From NCBI GenBank assembly GCA_034506455.1, contig JAPDPN010000129.1:1-7579 (forward strand): a stretch of DNA of 7,579 bases, given 5' to 3'. The position numbers and the translations under genes are program-made. How positions within the stretch are numbered: position 1 is the stretch's first letter; every line of letters starts with the position of its first letter. The notes under the pieces are model-generated. The model saw nothing but the letters and a program-made list of their open reading frames with translations. It was not told the origin of the DNA and did no database searches. The DNA is from Fontimicrobium_A sp034506455 (lineage in GTDB: Bacteria > Zhuqueibacterota > Zhuqueibacteria > Residuimicrobiales > Krinioviventaceae). Positions 5,168-7,579 of the stretch are shown here, in pieces.

Positions 5168-6469
5168 TAACAGGAATGCCAAGGGTATGCGCGCCCACGT
5201 AAGCGGAACGGAAATGAGCATTGGAGGGATCGTGTCGCCTGCGCCGCTGAAAGCGCCTTCGTAAACGATTTCAAAGCCGAGAAAGAGCTCGAAAACCGCC
5301 ACTATGCGAAGATAGAGGGCTCCCTCTCGGATCACCGCCGGATCGTCGATAAAAAAACGGATCAAGCGGCCGCCGTACAAAAAGAAAACGATGCTGACGG
5401 CAAGCATAAAGATTGAGACATAAAATAAACCGAGTTTAACGGCTTTGGAGGCGTTTTCCGGCTTGCCTGCGCCGAGATGTTGGCCGACGAGCGTTGCGGC
5501 TGCCATGGAAAAACCAACCGCTACATAATAACAGATGCCCTCGATACGATGTCCGACGCCGATTGCCGCCAAAGCATGCGCGCCGTAACCGCTGATGAGG
5601 CGAGTCAGCGTCATATAGCTCAGGCTGAAGAGAAGGCTGCTGAGCGCAATCGGCGCGCCGACAACGGCAACTCGACGCATGAGCGTCCAATTGAGTCGCT
5701 GCAGGTTCTTGATCCTCAAATGAATCGCTTTGCGTTGGAGAAAAATTAGTGACAATACAAGGGCAACGACATGCGCCAGGACTGTCGCCAAAGCGGCGCC
5801 CTGTGCCTCCAGTCGCGGAAACGGCCCGATCCCGAAAATGAGCAGATAGTCCAAAAGACCATTCAATACCAAAGAACCGGCGATGATAATGAGCGGCGTG
5901 GTTGTATCGCCCATGCTGCGGAAAGCTGCATCCAAGGTGTAGGACTCGAAAAGAAAGAACAGGCCGAAAAACATCGTCGATAGGTAAGACGAAGCCGCTT
6001 CAGCCGCTTTGCCTTCCAGTCCCATGAAAGCGAGCATCGGTTTCTCCGCTGCCAGACAAAGCGCAGACGTGACGAATGAGACAAGGCCGGCGAGGATAAG
6101 GGACTGAGCAAAAGCAAGTTCTGCAGTATCTGAATCTTTGGCGCCTATGGCCCGTGAAGCGACGGCTACCAAGCCCTCGCTGATCACCAAAGAAATAGAT
6201 TGTACAGCCCAGATGACGAAACCGCCGGCGCTGACGCCGGCAAACGCCTCGGCGCCCAATCGGCCGACGAACCAGGCGTCAACGAGGCCGAACAACATAA
6301 TTAACAGCATCGAACCCGTAGCAGGGACGGCGAGCTTAAAAATCGCGCGAGGGAGCGGCAGATTGGTCACATCAACCGAAGAGCCGGTTCCGAGGAGCGC
6401 CGCTCCTTCAGGTTCCGGGTGCCAATCGGGCAAAAGATCGGTCATGCGTTTTTTGTCATTGCTTTCCAT
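5045..6469 (-). CDS. MATE family efflux transporter
   Basis: A 474-residue inner-membrane transporter of the MATE (multi-antimicrobial extrusion) family, which exports cationic drugs, dyes or metabolites using a proton or sodium gradient. It shows the usual two-fold internal symmetry: the first half has the DAWFVGRLGAEAFAGV segment (64-79) and FRSMGDTTTP (183-192), and the second half has the matching GAFSGAGDT (405-413). About twelve hydrophobic segments are readable. The N-terminus carries some 40 polar residues before the first membrane helix, longer than in many relatives; a start at Met9 is possible. No ribosome binding site is visible for either. Substrate cannot be predicted. It is divergent from the cyclase-family gene over a 63-base gap and its 3' end overlaps the DUF2809 gene antisense. 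Confidence 0.95.
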   Translation of the reverse strand: MESNDKKRMTDLLPDWHPEPEGAALLGTGSSVDVTNLPLPRAIFKLAVPATGSMLLIMLFGLVDAWFVGRLGAEAFAGVSAGGFVIWAVQSISLVISEGLVAVASRAIGAKDSDTAELAFAQSLILAGLVSFVTSALCLAAEKPMLAFMGLEGKAAEAASSYLSTMFFGLFFLFESYTLDAAFRSMGDTTTPLIIIAGSLVLNGLLDYLLIFGIGPFPRLEAQGAALATVLAHVVALVLSLIFLQRKAIHLRIKNLQRLNWTLMRRVAVVGAPIALSSLLFSLSYMTLTRLISGYGAHALAAIGVGHRIEGICYYVAVGFSMAAATLVGQHLGAGKPENASKAVKLGLFYVSIFMLAVSIVFFLYGGRLIRFFIDDPAVIREGALYLRIVAVFELFLGFEIVYEGAFSGAGDTIPPMLISVPLTWARIPLAFLLSDTFGLGSVGIWWAISITTGLKGAIMALWFARGRWKHKKV

Positions 6470-6482
6470 AGGCTCGCTAAAA

Positions 6483-6521
6483 GATTAGGGAAATGTAGGA
6501 ATTTCTTGGCCTAATCCCTAA
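6483..6521. promoter_or_regulatory. Overlapping inverted repeats in the MATE/cyclase divergent region
   Basis: The 63-base gap between two divergent genes contains GATTAGG (6483-6489) facing CCTAATC (6510-6516), and, shifted by two to five bases, TTAGGGA (6485-6491) facing TCCCTAA (6515-6521). The octamer CTAAAAGA also occurs directly repeated at 6477-6484 and 6518-6525. A dyad centred between two divergent starts is a natural operator for a shared regulator. No regulator gene is adjacent in the window, and I see no clear -35/-10 pair here. Confidence 0.4.
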
Positions 6522-6532
6522 AAGAAAACTGT

Positions 6533-7225
6533 ATGGTGTGGATCGATTTGTCGCATCCTGTTCATCCAAGTATGTGCCGCTGGCCCGGTGATCCGTTGAC
6601 TCAGGCGGAACCTTGGGCTGATCTGCAAACCGACGGTTATTTCCTTCAGGCGTGGCGATTCGGTGAGCACAGCGGTACACACCTTGGAGCGCCGAGGCAC
6701 TTTTTACAGGAAGGAGCCGACTGCGCCTCCATTCCCGTGCAACATTTGGTGCCCTTGGGTTTACGGCTGGATGTTCGTGCCCAGGTTGGCGACAATGCCG
6801 ACTATTTGGTTACTCCCGAGGATGCGACAGAGATTTCCGAGCGATTGCGTCACCTCTCCAATCCGGCAGCGGTTTTGGTCTGCACCGGGTGGGATCGGTT
6901 TTGGTCCTCTCCTTCACAATACTTGGGTGAAAAAAACGGAGAGCTGCATTTCCCCGGCATCGCATTGGACACCATTGAGTATCTGGCGCAACACTCCTGT
7001 GTCGTGGGTGTCGGCATTGATACGCCCGGTATTGACGGCGGACGGAATGAAGACTTTACCGCCGGCAAACGCTGCGCCGAGTTGGGGTGGTATCACATTG
7101 AAAATATGACCGGGTTGAGCAGAATTCCGCCGCAATGTCGACTGTTTATCGGATTATTGCCTTTGGTTGGCGGATCCGGTTCACCCAGTCGAGTGCTGGC
7201 GTGGGTTGATGAGGCGATGGAATGA
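6533..7225 (+). CDS. Cyclase family protein (kynurenine formamidase-like metal-dependent hydrolase)
   Basis: A 230-residue soluble protein of the cyclase superfamily (KynB-like amide hydrolases, isatin hydrolase and others), full length. The N-terminal WIDLSHPVHPSM (3-14) and WPGDP (17-21), the motif region HSGTHLGAPRH (46-56), GWDRFW (119-124), the GIDTPGID segment (161-168), IENM with Glu190 (189-192) and GGSGSPSR near the end all fit the family. In the canonical H-x-G-T-H-x-D-x-P-x-H motif the Asp is a metal ligand; here it is Gly52. By my by-eye alignment a further ligand His, in the stretch before the Glu, is Gly178. His46, His50, His56 and Glu190 remain. Substrate unknown; kynurenine formamidase activity should not be assumed. 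The start ATG has no Shine-Dalgarno site. It stands alone, divergent from the MATE gene. Confidence 0.9.
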   Translation: MVWIDLSHPVHPSMCRWPGDPLTQAEPWADLQTDGYFLQAWRFGEHSGTHLGAPRHFLQEGADCASIPVQHLVPLGLRLDVRAQVGDNADYLVTPEDATEISERLRHLSNPAAVLVCTGWDRFWSSPSQYLGEKNGELHFPGIALDTIEYLAQHSCVVGVGIDTPGIDGGRNEDFTAGKRCAELGWYHIENMTGLSRIPPQCRLFIGLLPLVGGSGSPSRVLAWVDEAME

Positions 7226-7261
7226 TAATTGCTCTGAAAATGCAAGAAAATCGCATGAAAA

Positions 7262-7290
7262 TTGGGAAATGACTTGTTTTAATGGATAAA
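7262..7290 (+). promoter_or_regulatory. Putative promoter of the secreted-protein gene
   Basis: TTGGGA (7262-7267) and GATAAA (7285-7290) are separated by 17 bases, each matching the sigma70 consensus at four of six positions. They lie in the 121-base gap after the cyclase gene and about 55 bases before the next start. The match is modest. No terminator is visible between the two genes, so co-transcription with the cyclase gene is also possible. Confidence 0.25.
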
Positions 7291-7329
7291 AATCTAGCCC
7301 TGCAGGCCGAATCCGCCCGCGCAGCCTAT

Positions 7330-7336
7330 AGGGAGA
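7330..7336 (+). promoter_or_regulatory. Ribosome binding site of the secreted-protein gene
   Basis: AGGGAGA ends 10 bases before the ATG at 7347. A closer ATG at 7337 is in another frame and reaches a stop after eight codons, so 7347 is the better start. Confidence 0.5.
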
Positions 7337-7346
7337 ATGTCCTACG

Positions 7347-7579
7347 ATGATACAACATTTTAGAGGCAAGACAGTTTTTGCGAGCCTGGTACTGGGAGCC
7401 TTTCTCCTGCAGCTGATTGCTCCCTTGGCTGCGGCTCAAACGCTTCCCCTTTCAACTCCGGTTACGATCGGCTATTTTCCTGCTAAAGTGGGACGTTACG
7501 GCTCGCGCATAACTTTTCGCGTACATGTGACGGACGATGCCGATCTCCGTCAAGTCGCTTTTGTGATATTGGACACCGA
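7347..7579 (+). CDS. Secreted protein of unknown function with signal peptide (partial, 3' end outside window)
   Basis: Seventy-seven codons are visible before the right edge. Residues 1-30 form a clear Sec signal peptide: a basic start (HFRGK), a hydrophobic core rich in Leu, Val and Ala (10-25), and a likely cut after Ala28-Ala29-Ala30, before Gln31. There is no lipobox Cys, so the product is not a lipoprotein. The mature part alternates hydrophobic and polar residues (VTIGYFPAKVG, SRITFRVHVTDDADLRQVAFVIL), suggesting the first strands of an Ig-like or similar beta-sandwich domain, as in many large surface or secreted proteins. Family cannot be named from this fragment. Confidence 0.8.
   Translation, partial: MIQHFRGKTVFASLVLGAFLLQLIAPLAAAQTLPLSTPVTIGYFPAKVGRYGSRITFRVHVTDDADLRQVAFVILDT

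Noticed and set aside
7226..7262. Possible terminator after the cyclase-family gene
   Set aside because: The only pairing is ATGC/GCAT, four base pairs, without a T-run.

Overview
The window is an ordinary-looking chromosomal segment of a Gram-negative bacterium, GC close to half by eye. An ADP-heptose-type GT9 glycosyltransferase, which acts on lipopolysaccharide, argues for an outer membrane. No tRNA, rRNA, insertion sequence, CRISPR array or phage gene is visible. The lineage cannot be fixed from sequence alone; an uncultured FCB-type lineage is possible, but that is a guess. Shine-Dalgarno use is mixed: the TPM, nucleotidyltransferase and LemA genes have clear sites, while the GT9, GNAT, DUF2809, MATE and cyclase genes have none that I can see.

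Minus strand, left part. At the extreme left edge (1-29) a new gene begins leftward. Its only visible residues, MEIGRVVGTV, fit the N-terminus of EutN/CcmL bacterial-microcompartment vertex proteins, and a promoter-like pair and a ribosome binding site lie upstream. This is a hint, not proof. At 224-1270 lies a complete GT9 glycosyltransferase. At 1529-3710 a compact three-gene operon is read leftward: a secreted/membrane TPM-domain protein with a glycine-rich tail, a soluble nucleotidyltransferase-fold protein and LemA. It ends at a strong rho-independent terminator (1467-1509). TPM and LemA genes are commonly neighbours; the nucleotidyltransferase between them is the unusual partner.

Middle. 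A 374-base divergent intergenic region (3711-4084) carries a good sigma70-like promoter reading right and a long imperfect inverted repeat. Rightward follow a GNAT acetyltransferase (4085-4633) and, in the same reading frame after one stop codon and a short gap, a small DUF2809 membrane protein. The 3' end of the DUF2809 gene runs about 120 bases, codon-aligned and antisense, into the 3' end of a convergent MATE-family transporter gene (5045-6469, minus).

Right part. A 63-base divergent region with overlapping inverted repeats separates the MATE gene from a cyclase-family (kynurenine-formamidase-like) hydrolase (6533-7225, plus). In this protein two positions that normally supply metal ligands appear to be glycine. 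After a 121-base gap, a secreted protein with a signal peptide and the start of a likely beta-sandwich domain (7347 onward) runs off the right edge.

I see no clearly new multi-gene system. The points most worth a second look are the possible microcompartment gene at the left edge, the altered metal site of the cyclase-family protein, the TPM-nucleotidyltransferase-LemA operon and the convergent antisense overlap.
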